From: Mytilus trossulus
Taxonomy: Eukaryota; Mollusca; Bivalvia; Mytilida; Mytilidae
Assembly: GCF_036588685.1 (NCBI RefSeq)
Contig: NC_086378.1
Location: forward strand, 14,115,578 to 14,179,577
DNA: 64,000 nt
Direction: 5' to 3'
Shown here: piece after piece, positions 46,470 to 57,489 of the stretch
Layout: each line of letters begins with the position of its first letter
Numbering within the stretch: the first letter of the stretch is position 1
Notes under the pieces: generated by a model
What the model saw: the letters and a program-made list of their open reading frames with translations, nothing else
What the model was told of the DNA's origin: nothing
The model's database searches: none
Program-made: the position numbers and the translations under genes

Positions 46470-48180
46470 TAGTTTTCCTACCTCGAACGACCTGTTTAAC
46501 AAAAATCTTTTGACTGCATCCATCAAAACTGCCATTATTTGCCCCTTGATCCTCCAATGAGCATATTCTTGTTTTATTCAAAATATTTAATCATCACAAA
46601 TATCAGTAGTTTTTATACTTCAGACTGAGTCGTGTAATAAAATCTTTTGACTGCATCAACTAAAACTTACCATATTTACTTTTTATAATGTAAATCGATA
46701 TAGCTGCACAGCAATTCAGGTATAATTTTAGGTCGAGACGGACTGTAGTATATAAATAACTGCAATATTGGAAATCAATGACCACCTTTTTTTTTCCGCA
46801 TCAATTGCGAATGCCAGCATTAATCAAAACTGACCATATTTGACCACATCAATCAAAACTGACCATATTTGACCACATCAATCAAAACTGATCATATTTG
46901 ACCACATCAATCAAAACTGACCATATTTGACCACATCAATCAAAACTGATCATATTTGACCACATCAATCAAAACTGACCATATTTGACCACATCAATCA
47001 AAACTGACCATATTTGACCACATCAATCAAAACTGATCATATTTGCTCTTTTTTATATAACTATAAAAAAGCAGATGTGATATGATTGCCAATGAGATAA
47101 CTATCCACACAATCCAAAACGACACAAACATTAACAACTAAACTATAGGTCATCGTACGGCCTTCAACTATGAGCAAAGCCCATACCGCATAGTCAGCTA
47201 TAAAAGGCCACAATAAGAAAATGTAAAACAATTCAAACAAGAAAACTAACGGCCTTATTGATGTAAAAAATTGAATTCTTTTAGTTGCATAGTAAATCTG
47301 TAATATTTTTTTATGTAAGGATGGAGTGTATAATAATGGTAATACAAATGATCTATATTATACTTATAGGGTTATTGCATGAATATTGGGAAATATTGTT
47401 CCGAGTAGAATTTTATATTGCACGAGCTTATATTTTTGTAACAGGATGGATTATTTAATATAAAAGAAAGCAATATTGGAAAACAAAATTATTCTCGCAT
47501 CAGTTTGTGCCAGCATGTTCTCTTTTTAATCATAATTTTGAATCGTAAACTAATTTCAGTTGTTTTGATATCTCAGACTGACTCATAGATATAACAAAAT
47601 TATTTGTCCCCATCAACCAAAACCATGAAAACTGACCATATTTGACAGCATCAACCAAAATTGACCATATGTAACAGCATCAACCAAAACTGACCATATG
47701 TGACAGCATCAACCAAAACTGACCATATTTACAATTTATAATGTAAATCTTAATATATATATATATTGGTTGATGCTGTCACATATATACAACTCGTCTA
47801 AACATCAACCCAACAATGTTAGATCTATATGTATATATATATAGCCGCATAGTAAATCACTTATAGTTACATATCACGATGGATTGTATAATTCAAATGA
47901 CAGCAATATTGTAACACATTGGCTACAAAATAATTTCCACATCAATTTAGAGTACCAGCAATTTTCTGCAAGTCCTCTTTTTATTCAAAATATTGAATTG
48001 TAAACAAATTTCAGTAGTTTCGATATACATGTATTAGACTGAGTTGTTTTAACAAAATTTTTTGACCACATCAACCAAAACTGAACTTATTTACACTTAT
48101 CATGTAAATATATATGGCCTCATTGTAAACCAATAATATTTCTATGTCAGGACAGATTGTATGACAAAAATGACACCAAC
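46470..48180 (+). repeat. 29-bp array nested in a larger degenerate repeat
   Basis: ATCAAAACTGACCATATTTG recurs every 29 bp from 46823 to about 47045 (eight copies, some with GATCAT). A related 29-bp run with GACAGCATCAACCAAAACTG lies at 47640-47730. Single units near 46520, 46650 and 48065 share a wider context: CAATATTGGAAA, GAATTGTAAAC, ATTTCAGT, AGACTGA and ACAAAATT. So a unit of several hundred bp was duplicated about four times and the 29-mer then expanded in two of them. An inverted 29-mer piece at 47766-47785 faces the one at 47694. Confidence 0.85.
47062..47275 (-). repeat. Dispersed repeat family R2 (inverted)
   Basis: TGATATGATTGCCAATGAGA, TCGTACGGCCTTCAACTATG, AAGCCCATACCGCATAGTCA and AGAAAACTAACGGCCTTATT are the inverted R2 blocks. 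It is inserted within the 29-bp repeat domain. Confidence 0.92.
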
Positions 48181-49264
48181 TTTGGAACACAATACATCTT
48201 ATTGCCAATCCTGGCTGGCCCGACCTATTGAACTTTTGAAGCATACAACAATCACTTTTCCATTGTGGTGTCACATATTTTGTTTTATGACGTCAAATTT
48301 TTTGTGATATCCAGTAATGGCAGACAAATAGCGAGAAGGTGTATTTATACCGCATCTAAAAATTTAGCGCACCATTATTTCCTCTGTGTATCCATAATAA
48401 TGAACCGACTCTAAAGTGACTTTTTAAGTCAGTTAGTTTGTGATGGTTTTTTTTTTAAACAAAACTATTTTACGGCATCATCCAACACTCACATGACTGA
48501 TTCATATACTTTATTTTAAAATAAAAAGTACATGTATGGGAAGTTCTCTTCTTGGAATAGTATAATGTTAATATAATTTGAAGAAGGTAAAGCAAAATGC
48601 ATGATTTTGTTTGAATCCGAATGCCAGGGGAAAATGCTTCATTCATGTTCAGATGAGTATATTTTTCTGAGTTCCAGACTCCCAGATATCATTTATAATC
48701 ATTATAAGATAATATAAGATAAGATAAGATAAATTTTATTTTCCAAATTAGGTCCCCAGGGGGGCATATACACATAACATATATGATTGATACAACATAC
48801 AGTATTTTACATAACATTGTAAAATAAACTATTGAAATAGTCATACAGGTATTATTTGTTAAATATAAGTCTGGCTAAATTGACGAGTTTTTTTGATATT
48901 TTTTTTACGTTATAATACAACACTTTTTTCATTAATATCCCATAATTCGTCCACTGTACAATTTTCGTTTGAACATTTGTCAAAACAATCTTAAATGAAT
49001 GTAAATCCAAGGCAAACCAGGTACGATTAAAATTCCATGGTTATTTTTATGAAGAGACTGTTAAAAACGGGGAACGAAGAAACGTAAACAATGATGTTTC
49101 CTATGAAATCTTATAAAAATATTTCTCCGATGAGTTGGATAACCTACTATTCACTTCGATATTTGTACATGTAACGTTGGATTAGTAAAAAAATATAGAA
49201 AATCTGCTATATAGCAAAGTATATTGGAAGTGATTTATTTCTTCTAAATTCTAAAGTGCCCTAA
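48181..49264. other. No gene seen; short AGATA tract
   Basis: ATAAGATAATATAAGATAAG at about 48705-48733 is a short pentanucleotide-type tract. The rest is AT-rich. Confidence 0.4.
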
Positions 49265-49512
49265 ATGCAGGGACGTCATTTAGAACTGTTCTACAGTCCT
49301 GACTGATTTAGTCAGTTCTGCTGACAGTTCTACGGTAAGAACTGATTTGGACATTTCTACCTAGAACTGATTTAGACAGTTCTACCCTAGAACTGATCTT
49401 GACAGTTCTACCTAGAACTGATTTAGTCAGTTCTACCTAGAACTGATTCTGACAGTTCTACCTAGAACAGTTCTAGGACAGATATTCTAGGACAGATATT
49501 CTGACAGTTCTA
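49265..49512. repeat. Dyad-symmetric AGTTCTA/TAGAACT array, second copy
   Basis: GACAGTTCTACCTAGAACTG and TTAGTCAGTTCTACCTAGAA units repeat about nine times, matching the array at 45495-45910. It ends in a direct duplicate of TCTAGGACAGATAT. It lies 3.2 kb inside the right terminus, so the element is not symmetrical. Confidence 0.88.
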
Positions 49513-50514
49513 ATAGAGAATTTTATGTTTTTTAACGTACGTAATACGTAACATACCTTAACATTTCAAAATATGCTCATTGTTATCTTCCGTTGACCAT
49601 TTAACTTGTAAATTAAACCAAAATTATATATTTTGACGTACGTTATACACCTTAACTTGGTCGTTGTGAAATTATGTTTGTCTCCCTTCCTCCATTTATT
49701 TCAAATCTATTTAAAATAGCGTATTCCACGTTTACACTTGTCTTACATCTGAACATACGAAAACGCAAACTTTGTTCGCAGGGAACACAAGTATACTTTG
49801 AATAATATACAGGTAACAATGTTTCCTATTTCCGTACAAAAAGAGTTTCTGTTCAAGTAATTTGTGAATATGGCATGCCGCATTCAGAGAGTATACGGTA
49901 AAATGAGTTTATGAAGATATTTATTCTAAAAAGGATGAAGTTGATCAAACTAAGATTAAGGACATTGTATAAGTTCAGTAATATAGGTAAATGTATACAT
50001 GTAGGTTGTGGTGTTTTTCTAATATTTAGGCATATGGAAATACCCGGATTATTTGGTCATCAGATCGTTTTGGGTGTTATTTTATTTGATTGCCATTTAA
50101 CGAGAGTAAGGCCTTTTGTTAATATTTGTAAGAATACCAAACATATTTTTTTTATTGATTACTCAGCTTTTATCTACTTTTCAATAAATGATATGTATCG
50201 TGTGTGCCACAATCTATCAAGAAAACTTTTACCTGGAAAATTCATTATGGCAAGTGAAAAAAACAAACATATTGCGGTGTAATAAATTTGCAAAGATTCC
50301 CTTGAAGGATTCAAATTCAAGAGTTTTAACAGGGGTGTTACGAACAGACGGACATATGGATTGATTGGTAGCATTTTGTTACTATTACTCTTCGAATCAT
50401 CCCTGGTGAAAGATAACTACTCTAGAAAACTGGAGCTGTCGCGGGAAGAAAAAGGTCGGCGTTTCGGCAAAAAAAAAACCTATAAAGACTTACTAGTAAC
50501 AACACGAACCCCAC
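49513..50514. other. No supportable gene
   Basis: A 123-residue frame at 49911-50282 (+) is basic at its start and aromatic-rich. It has no domain I recognise and no transposase triad. I do not call it a gene. Confidence 0.35.
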
Positions 50515-50600
50515 TAAATATTGGGATGATATCAGGTGCTCCGGAAGGGGAAGAGATCCTGCTCCACATGTGACACCGGTCGTGTTGCTTATGTTATGAC
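50515..50600 (-). repeat. Dispersed repeat family R5 (fragment)
   Basis: GATGATATCAGGTGCTCCGG, GAGATCCTGCTCCACATGTG and ACACCGGTCGTGTTGCTTAT are inverted R5 blocks. Confidence 0.78.
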
Positions 50601-51379
50601 AAATGAGGTAAATAGTTTAATTCGGTAGTTAACCTTCGTGAAAAGGGAAGGGTATTGTAGATAATCCAGACTACAACAAACTTGGATATATAGCAAAACC
50701 GTGGTTCTAAAGTGGTAGATTAGTAACAGGGGCGTATTCAGATATTTCAAAAAGAAGGTTTCCAGAATAAAAGAACAAAAAACAATTGTTGTCTCCTTTA
50801 CCGTATTATTCACATATTTTTTTCTAATTTTCGAGAAAAAAAAGATAGGATCCAATCACATTACCCCACCCCTGGTACAGCCACTGAGTAAATTATTTGT
50901 AACTTGTTATCTGTAGTACATGGTGAGCTTGCAAGATCTGCAGGCAAACTAACGAGTATGACCAACGATATTTGACTTTCTTTTGATCAACTGAAATTGA
51001 TGCGCAGAATTCCATAATTGATGACCCTAACCTTTGTCTTTTTCAGTTGGTTTTAGACTCATTTTCTTTTCTAAGTCATAATCTAAACATTTTTTTTATA
51101 CATACTATATCATTATTGTTCAGTATAACTCTTTCCTCGATGAACATGGGTTTTACAGTTATTTTGTTTCAAGTGATACAATCACGAAACAAACGTTTAA
51201 GTTATTAAACATGTTTGTTTTAAATTAAACTTTTTTACTTTTTACAGTCCAATTTTCAGATCAAAGTCCATTTTGTACTTTATATCAGTTGAGTCTGTTT
51301 ATGACTTATTCTGCAACCTTAGGAACATCTTTTTCTTTCTTTTTTGCAAGTCCAACACATCATTCAACTATTACAATAC

Positions 51380-51855
51380 ACGAGAGTTAACCTTTACACT
51401 CGTCAACCTGTCGATCTATGCATTTTTCGACTTTTCAACATATCGACCTGTCTATCTGTTAACCTTGAACCATTGCACTTGTCAACCTGTCGACCTTTGC
51501 ATTTATCGACTTTTCAACATGTCGACCTTTGAACCTTTTAACCTTTACACTTGTCAACCTTTCAACCTAGTATGCATTTATCAATTTTTCAACATGTCGA
51601 CCTGTCAACCTTTTATCATTTACTTTCCAATCTGTCGACCTATGCATTTTTCAACTTTTCAACATGTCGACCTGTCAACCTTTTAACCTTTACACTTGTC
51701 AACCTGTCAACCTATGCATTTATCGATATTTCAATATTTCGAAAAGTCAACCTGTCAACCTTAACACTTGTCAACCTTGTAGACCTTTATAGGGTCAACT
51801 TGTCAACCTTTCAAGTGTAAACCTGTCGACCTGTTACTCTGTCAACTTGTACAAT
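51380..51855 (+). repeat. GTCAACCTGTCGACCT-type short tandem repeat
   Basis: Roughly 10-bp units (GTCAACCTGT, GTCGACCTTT, TTCAACATGT) repeat with drift over about 480 bp, with an overlying rhythm of CTATGCATTTTTCGACTTTT. All forward frames stay partly open and give Ser-Thr-Cys-Gln-Pro or Val-Asp-Leu strings, which are repeat translations. Confidence 0.88.
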
Positions 51856-52729
51856 CATGACTTAACCGATTTACTTCTTACGTTAAACCGATGAAACAAC
51901 GGTACCGTTTATCTTATTTCATCTGACCTATTAAGGTATAGTCAGATAGTTGAACTCCTTTCTGTCAGTTCAATAGAATGCGGACTAATTTGTATTCTGA
52001 TATAGTGACGTCTATAATTCCCTCATCCCGAGAAGACGGAACACGGATAAAAAGGAATGGAAAATATTGAAATTCAAATACCAAAAACATTTATGGTGTA
52101 TATGTGTTATTTTTTGATTTTTTATACGCATTTTACTTTCGTTGAGCTAAATAAATGTCCATTGTTTTTGATAAGGATGTACACATTTATTTTTAGGGGA
52201 GGGGTGCATGGATAAACTTTTTAGGTGAAATTTAATTGAGCCTTTTGTGTCCAAGCTTGCCAATAAATATTTTTTTCTATATTCCAATCATCTTGTTTTA
52301 CGGTAATTTTTTGGTTCTGCCTTTCAATTTTGTAAATACCCTTCCAAACATGGTTTCATCCCAAATTCGAGGGTCATGTCTATTTATTTCAATTTTTTTC
52401 CAGAAGAGACTTTGACGTGGAAATTTTGTTTTGAAAATTGTCAAATGGATAGATTATCTTTTTTTTCAATTCCCAGCAACCCCTACCCCCATCCCACGAA
52501 AAAATCGAATGGCCCGTGCCTGTTACATAGAAGTTATTTTAGAATTAAAACAATATTATAACTATCCGACTGAAAGCTGAAAAACAGAACCGGCGAAAGG
52601 AGACAACCATAATTTACATAATGTCTTATAAGTCCGTATAATTGTATGCCTAAGTTTCTTGCGTTTACGTACGTAAGTTTCGTTTGAAACGTAAAATTCT
52701 CGAATGAGAGGTTAGAACTGATCTCCACT
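51856..52729. other. No supportable gene to the right TIR
   Basis: AT-rich with some T-runs. ACGTACGTAAG near 52670 is a short palindromic stretch also present near 49537. No ORF of interest. Confidence 0.4.
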
Positions 52730-52774
52730 GTACATGTAATAGTACAATTGTGAACTATCTGAATGCCCTAGATT

Positions 52775-52985
52775 GTTTAAACCCGACACATACTATATGT
52801 AAAGGCCTGTCCAAATTCAGTAGCAAGTTATTGAGTGGTTGTTTTCGTTTTTATGGCTGACTATAATGTATAGGCGTTGCTCATTGTTGAAGGCCGTACG
52901 GGGACTAATCTTTGTTAATGTCTAAGTTATTTGGTCTTTTGTTAGGAAGTCGTCTCATTGGCAATCATACCACATTTTCTTTTTT
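52775..52985 (+). repeat. Dispersed repeat family R2
   Basis: TTGTTGAAGGCCGTACGGGG and CGTCTCATTGGCAATCATAC with the shared order mark an R2 copy just outside the 7.28-kb interval. Confidence 0.88.
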
Positions 52986-53904
52986 ATATATAGAATAAAT
53001 ATTGTTTCTGTTCAGCCTCTTCAAAAAATCTCATGATCATGCTATACTAAAATGCGTTTCTCGATTCCAAAATTTCTTAATTGCGATGTATGTGGAATCA
53101 TAAATCAAAATGTGTGCAGACCTCTTTCTTTTATCTGAGTAACAATAAGTGTGCTGATTGTTGTTCCGCCGGCAAAACGTAATGTGAATATTTAGTTTTC
53201 AACTACAAATTTTTATCAGAAATAAATTCGTGAAAATAAATCCATCGATGTTCTTCTTACACAATAATTTATGTTGATAATCATGAAATTTATTGACTTT
53301 TAAAAATAACGAAAATATGTCGATGTAAAATTGCTAAAAATCATTGATTTGGATTCGATTTTCATATGTGTAGGAAATGCGTTTTTTTTTAAAGAGATGA
53401 TGTTTAAGGTAGAAAGTGTCAGACCTAATCATCAGTGTTAAACATCTGTCTTTAGATTTCAGACAAAGTCATTAAGTTATACTAAAATGGAATATCTACG
53501 TCATTTGGTGGAGAGTTTTCTAATTGGCAATCATACCAAAGCTTCTTTTTAATATCGTTGATTTCTTCATTATTTGGTCTATGATAGAGAGTTTTCTCTT
53601 TAAAAATCATACCACATCTTCTTATTCCTACATTGTAACTTTCTACATCGATTGGTCTCTAATAGAGAATTTCTAAATGATAATTACGCTTACTCTTAAT
53701 GCAATCATTTATAATACTTTATTTTCGGTGTTTCTATATGTTTATAAAACGGTTTCGGACAAGTTAGATAAGTTTAAAAATAAACACATACTGGCAAACA
53801 ACAACTTGTTTAATTTCATTTCCTAGTATATCTATTCGGAACATAGACAACGGCATTTTCCATTGCAGCATTAAAAACAAATTTTGTAATTCAGTGGTTG
53901 TTTT
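52986..53904. other. No gene seen; R2 end fragments
   Basis: Pieces near 53510-53550 and 53575-53625 (GAGAGTTTTCTAATTGGCAA; AAAATCATACCACATCTTC) are diverged R2 ends. The rest is AT-rich. Confidence 0.45.
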
Positions 53905-54105
53905 TCGTTCATTTTTTGTACATTAGGCCGTTAGTTTTCTCGTCTGAATTGTTTAACAATTGTCATTTCTGTGCCTCTTATAGCTGACTATGCGGTTTTG
54001 GTTTTGCACATTTTTGAAGGCTGTACGGTAACTTACAATAGTTGTAAATTTCTTTGTCATTTAGTCTGTTATGGAGAGTTGTCTCCTTGGTAGACATACA
54101 ACAGC
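53905..54105 (+). repeat. Dispersed repeat family R2
   Basis: TTAGGCCGTTAGTTTTCTCG, AGCTGACTATGCGGTTTTGG and GAGAGTTGTCTCCTTGGTAG follow the family order, diverged. Confidence 0.82.
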
Positions 54106-54674
54106 TTTTTTAATATTTTTATATCCACCACAAATTTCTTCTAGTGTGCTTATTCATTCTTCACTTTACAACCTGACAACGTTTAACAGTCACGATTCAA
54201 CTATGTAAAAATGTTCTCCCAAAAATGCAACCTGTTTTAGCAATCGCGAAAATGAAAGTCATTGTAGGGATGACGCGCTTTCAAATCAGTTTTCCACATA
54301 GCTTTATAACTATACTTACATATGACAGTTGTATTTAATAAGAAAAAAAGTATCTAATAGCTATTAAGCATCCTTTAATATACTGCTATGCCTTTTGTCA
54401 ACTAATTACTACTCTGATATTGTTTTAATTTTATTCTATTTTTGGGAAATTTTTAGAAATTTAAATGTGACGTCATTGTGTCTGTTAATTGCTGCGTCTA
54501 AAACGGATGTGAATTTTTAAGTGCTGCTTCAGGTTGTTTTATGTATCCGGTTTTATTCTGTAGTTATTCGCTACTTGATTTTATCAAGTATATATATATT
54601 ATATAGTCATTCAAAACAATTTACTGTTTGCATAGGTATGAATTATTCTAAATAAAAAGGATATTCTTATCCCT

Positions 54675-54845
54675 AGCCGTATTAGGCACAACTTTTTGGA
54701 ACTTTGGTCCTCAATGATCCTTCATCTATGCACTAGTTTTGGCTTTCGAACTTTTTTTCATCTGAGCGTCACTGGTTAGTCTTGTGTGGACGAAATGCAC
54801 GTCTGGCGTATCAAATTTTAAACCTGGCACTTTTGGTAGCTATAA
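54675..54845 (+). repeat. Dispersed repeat family R1
   Basis: AGCCGTATTAGGCACAACTT, GAGCGTCACTGGTTAGTCTT, GTGGACGAAATGCACGTCTG and AACCTGGCACTTTTGGTAGC match R1 over its length. Confidence 0.9.
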
Positions 54846-55617
54846 TTCGTGTGAGTATCTGTCCTATATGTTCTCCCATTTATTTCTTTTATAGTCCTGT
54901 CATGTAATATTTAACATTGTAATAAAAGCTGCAGGTTTGGTCCAACTAAATGTGATTTATACTGGCATAATATGCTCCTGTTACGCAGTCTTCTGCGGCT
55001 GAGTTATCTTAAATTAAACTATGAAACTATGGAAGTATAAAAAAGTTCGTTTCTCTGTGTGATACATTTTAATGTTGTGTTTTGGTTGTAAAGCAGTTTT
55101 CCTCTTATATTCGATGTGTTCTCTCAGTTTTAGTTCGTAACCCAGATTTGTTTTTTTTCTCAATCGGTCATGTACTGCCTTTATTTAGGTGAGTATTTTC
55201 AAAAGAATAAAAAAGAACACTAAAAAAACAACAACACTTAAACAAATTGTTATGAAATATTATATGGAACGGTAGACTTAAAACTTTTCATCGATTTAAG
55301 ACACACACACACACTAAAACATAGACTTAAATATTGTTTTATCCGGCTCTAGTCAACTCAATCGCATTGAACAGAAGTTTTCATATTTAACTGAAAATGT
55401 CTTCGAAATTTTTTCCAATAAAATACTTTTACGGAATTATACCACAAATTCAAAGTTCATTTGTAATCCGTGTTTAAAAAAATCTGAAAGTATTTCAATG
55501 CTTTCAAAACTATTTTTGTTGAAATATAGTGACAGTCATTTTTTATTAAAACTATTCCTTATCTCGGTTTATGTTGAAAAATTGAACAAACTCTTAATTG
55601 AATATAAAGACTCCGGA
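54846..55617. other. No supportable gene
   Basis: AT-rich, with a short CA tract near 55303-55314. No ORF of interest. Confidence 0.4.
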
Positions 55618-55745
55618 TATGTGATATGATTGCCAATGAGACAAATGAAGTGGATGTAAGCAATAAAAGGCTATCAAAAATCAGAAATACCCCATACCGT
55701 ATGGAAGGCTATAAAAGACCACGACATGAAAAATATGAATATATT
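55618..55745 (-). repeat. Dispersed repeat family R2 (inverted, shortened)
   Basis: GTGATATGATTGCCAATGAG, then ATACCCCATACCGTATGGAA and GGCTATAAAAGACCACGACA, the inverted R2 order with an internal loss. Confidence 0.85.
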
Positions 55746-55857
55746 TAAGTCCTTTCTTGAGTGGATCTATAAATTAAAGCTTACCTCTGTAATTAGAAAA
55801 TGACGAATACACTAACTGGAACTGTGGTGAGATGATTTGAACGTTAAATTTTCCCAA

Positions 55858-56045
55858 AGAATAAAATTAAGAATGGAAATGGGGAGTATGTCAAAGAGAC
55901 CCGACAAAGAGTAGACGCAAACCAGACCAAAGAGACAAAAGCAGAAGGCCACAAATATGTCTACAACGCAGAGAGTAAATCTCGAACATGGAGGTTGTCC
56001 TCACTTGGCCCCTTGTTTTGTGCACTAGTCTGTGAAATGGACGTT
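55858..56045 (-). repeat. Dispersed repeat family R4 (diverged)
   Basis: AATTAAGAATGGAAATGGGG, TATGTCAAAGAGACCCGACA, ATATGTCTACAACGCAGAG and CACTTGGCCCCTTG follow the R4 order. Confidence 0.82.
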
Positions 56046-56814
56046 ACACTTAACTCAAAACATATAAATTAATTAAAAAAACATATATTTTACATGTATC
56101 TAGACGTTATAGTTCAATTGTGACCTCAAATTTGATTGGAATTAGAAAATAACGTTATTATTAGAATTCATATTTCAGTCTGATTGAAGATGGCAAGGAC
56201 GCACATTAGAGTGTTATTTATACGTCCTTGAAGATTGGTATTTATTATAAAACTTCGAACTAAAGTTCCGTAGCTGCAAGAACTCTTTGAATTTGCTGGT
56301 TGACCTACCATCATCTATAAAGAACGGGAGATTTTATGAACTAGTTTATTTCACATACTTTACAGTGAATTGAACTTAACGTAAGGTCCTTTTAGTAAAT
56401 TTCGGTAGAATATATAGAGATCTCTGGATTATTTAACGAAAAATTTCATCAAGATAACGGTAGGTATTATTGAATATATCAACCAAATGTAACAATGATG
56501 TGTCTTTACTGAATTTGGTCATACACTGAGATTCATAGAAAAACATGAATAAATCTTCTAGAAAAGGGGCGTAGTGAGTGCCTATATGATTACCTACTAC
56601 TTGTCGATACACTTTATCGCCAAATTACATATATTCTGTTCAGGAAAATGTTTTCATATTCCTAGTATACTTTCCTTTTTCGTTACAGAAAAGGCTTTAA
56701 ATGAGGTACAACAAATAAATTTGCAAAGAGATTATTCTGAATGGATCAGAGCAGTTATATTACATTATGTCCTATTCTAGAATTGTATGAATGAGAATGA
56801 CTATTTCAAAATTA
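56046..56814. other. No supportable gene
   Basis: AT-rich. The 68-codon frame at 56574-56780 has no recognisable feature. Confidence 0.4.
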
Positions 56815-57370
56815 TTATAAATAAACTCATCATAGATACCAGGACTAAATTTAGTATACGCCAGACGCGCGTTTCGTCTACAAAAGACTCGAAACCATAA
56901 AAGTTAAAAAGGCAAAATAAAGTACGAAGTTGAAGAGCATTGAGGACCAAAATTCCTAAAAGTATTGCCAAATACAGCTTAGGTTAATATATGCCTGAGG
57001 TAGAAAAACCTTAGTATTTCAAAAAGTTCAAAAATTTGTAAACAATAAATTTATAAATATAACAATATCAATGACAATTCATGTCAGCACAAAAAGTGCT
57101 GACTACTGGGCTTGTGATACCCTCGGGGAAATAAATCTCCACCAGCAGTGGCATCGACCTAGTGGTTGTAAATAAACTCATCGTAGATACCAGGACTAAA
57201 TTTAGTATACGCCAGACGTGCGTTTCGTTTACTAAAGACTCATCAGTGACGCTCGAATCCAAAAATAGTTAAAAAGGCCAAATGAAGTACGAAGTTGAAG
57301 AGCATTGAGGACCAAAATTCCTAAAAGTATTGCCAAATACTGCTAAGGTTAATCTATGCCTGAGGTAGAA
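56815..57370 (-). repeat. Tandem R1 units, inverted, spacing 351 bp
   Basis: ATAAACTCATCATAGATACC at 56821 recurs as ATAAACTCATCGTAGATACC at 57172. Between them lies CACCAGCAGTGGCATCGACC, the inverse of the long-unit part seen at 1124-2213. This is therefore an independent tandem array of the same long unit, about 1.6 copies, more diverged than the left array. Confidence 0.9.
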
Positions 57371-57489
57371 AATCCTGTAATTTACAAGCTGTAATGCTTA
57401 TTAAAGAAACTCTTATTGACAACAAACAAAAGTTAATATATATTCAACATTCAATGTTTTTGACCAGACACAAGTTGGTTCCTTTTTCC

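Larger units (their letters stand above)
45451..52730. mobile_element. 7.28-kb interval with Tc1/mariner-like inverted termini and TA flanks
   Basis: The left end CAGTGGAGATCACTTCTAAC continues to CTCTCATTG. The right end, reverse-complemented from 52730, reads CAGTGGAGATCAGTTCTAAC and continues CTCTCATTC. That is about 27 bp with one internal mismatch. Both ends are flanked by TA (GATATA|CAGTGG and CCACTG|TACATG), as expected for a TA target duplication. CAGTG-type ends plus TA are typical of Tc1/mariner-group elements. No transposase is recognisable inside; the longest frame (49911-50282, 123 aa) has no DDE motif I can see. The interior contains other repeats and arrays, so it is either a large non-autonomous element or an element expanded by nested insertions. 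Confidence 0.72.

Noticed and set aside
49911..50282. Possible transposase inside the 7.28-kb TIR interval
   Set aside because: 123 residues without a DDE/DDD arrangement or helix-turn-helix I can point to.
51273..51820. 137- and 89-codon frames with Ser-Thr-Cys-Gln-Pro repeats
   Set aside because: They translate the GTCAACCTGT repeat in more than one frame, with no gene structure.
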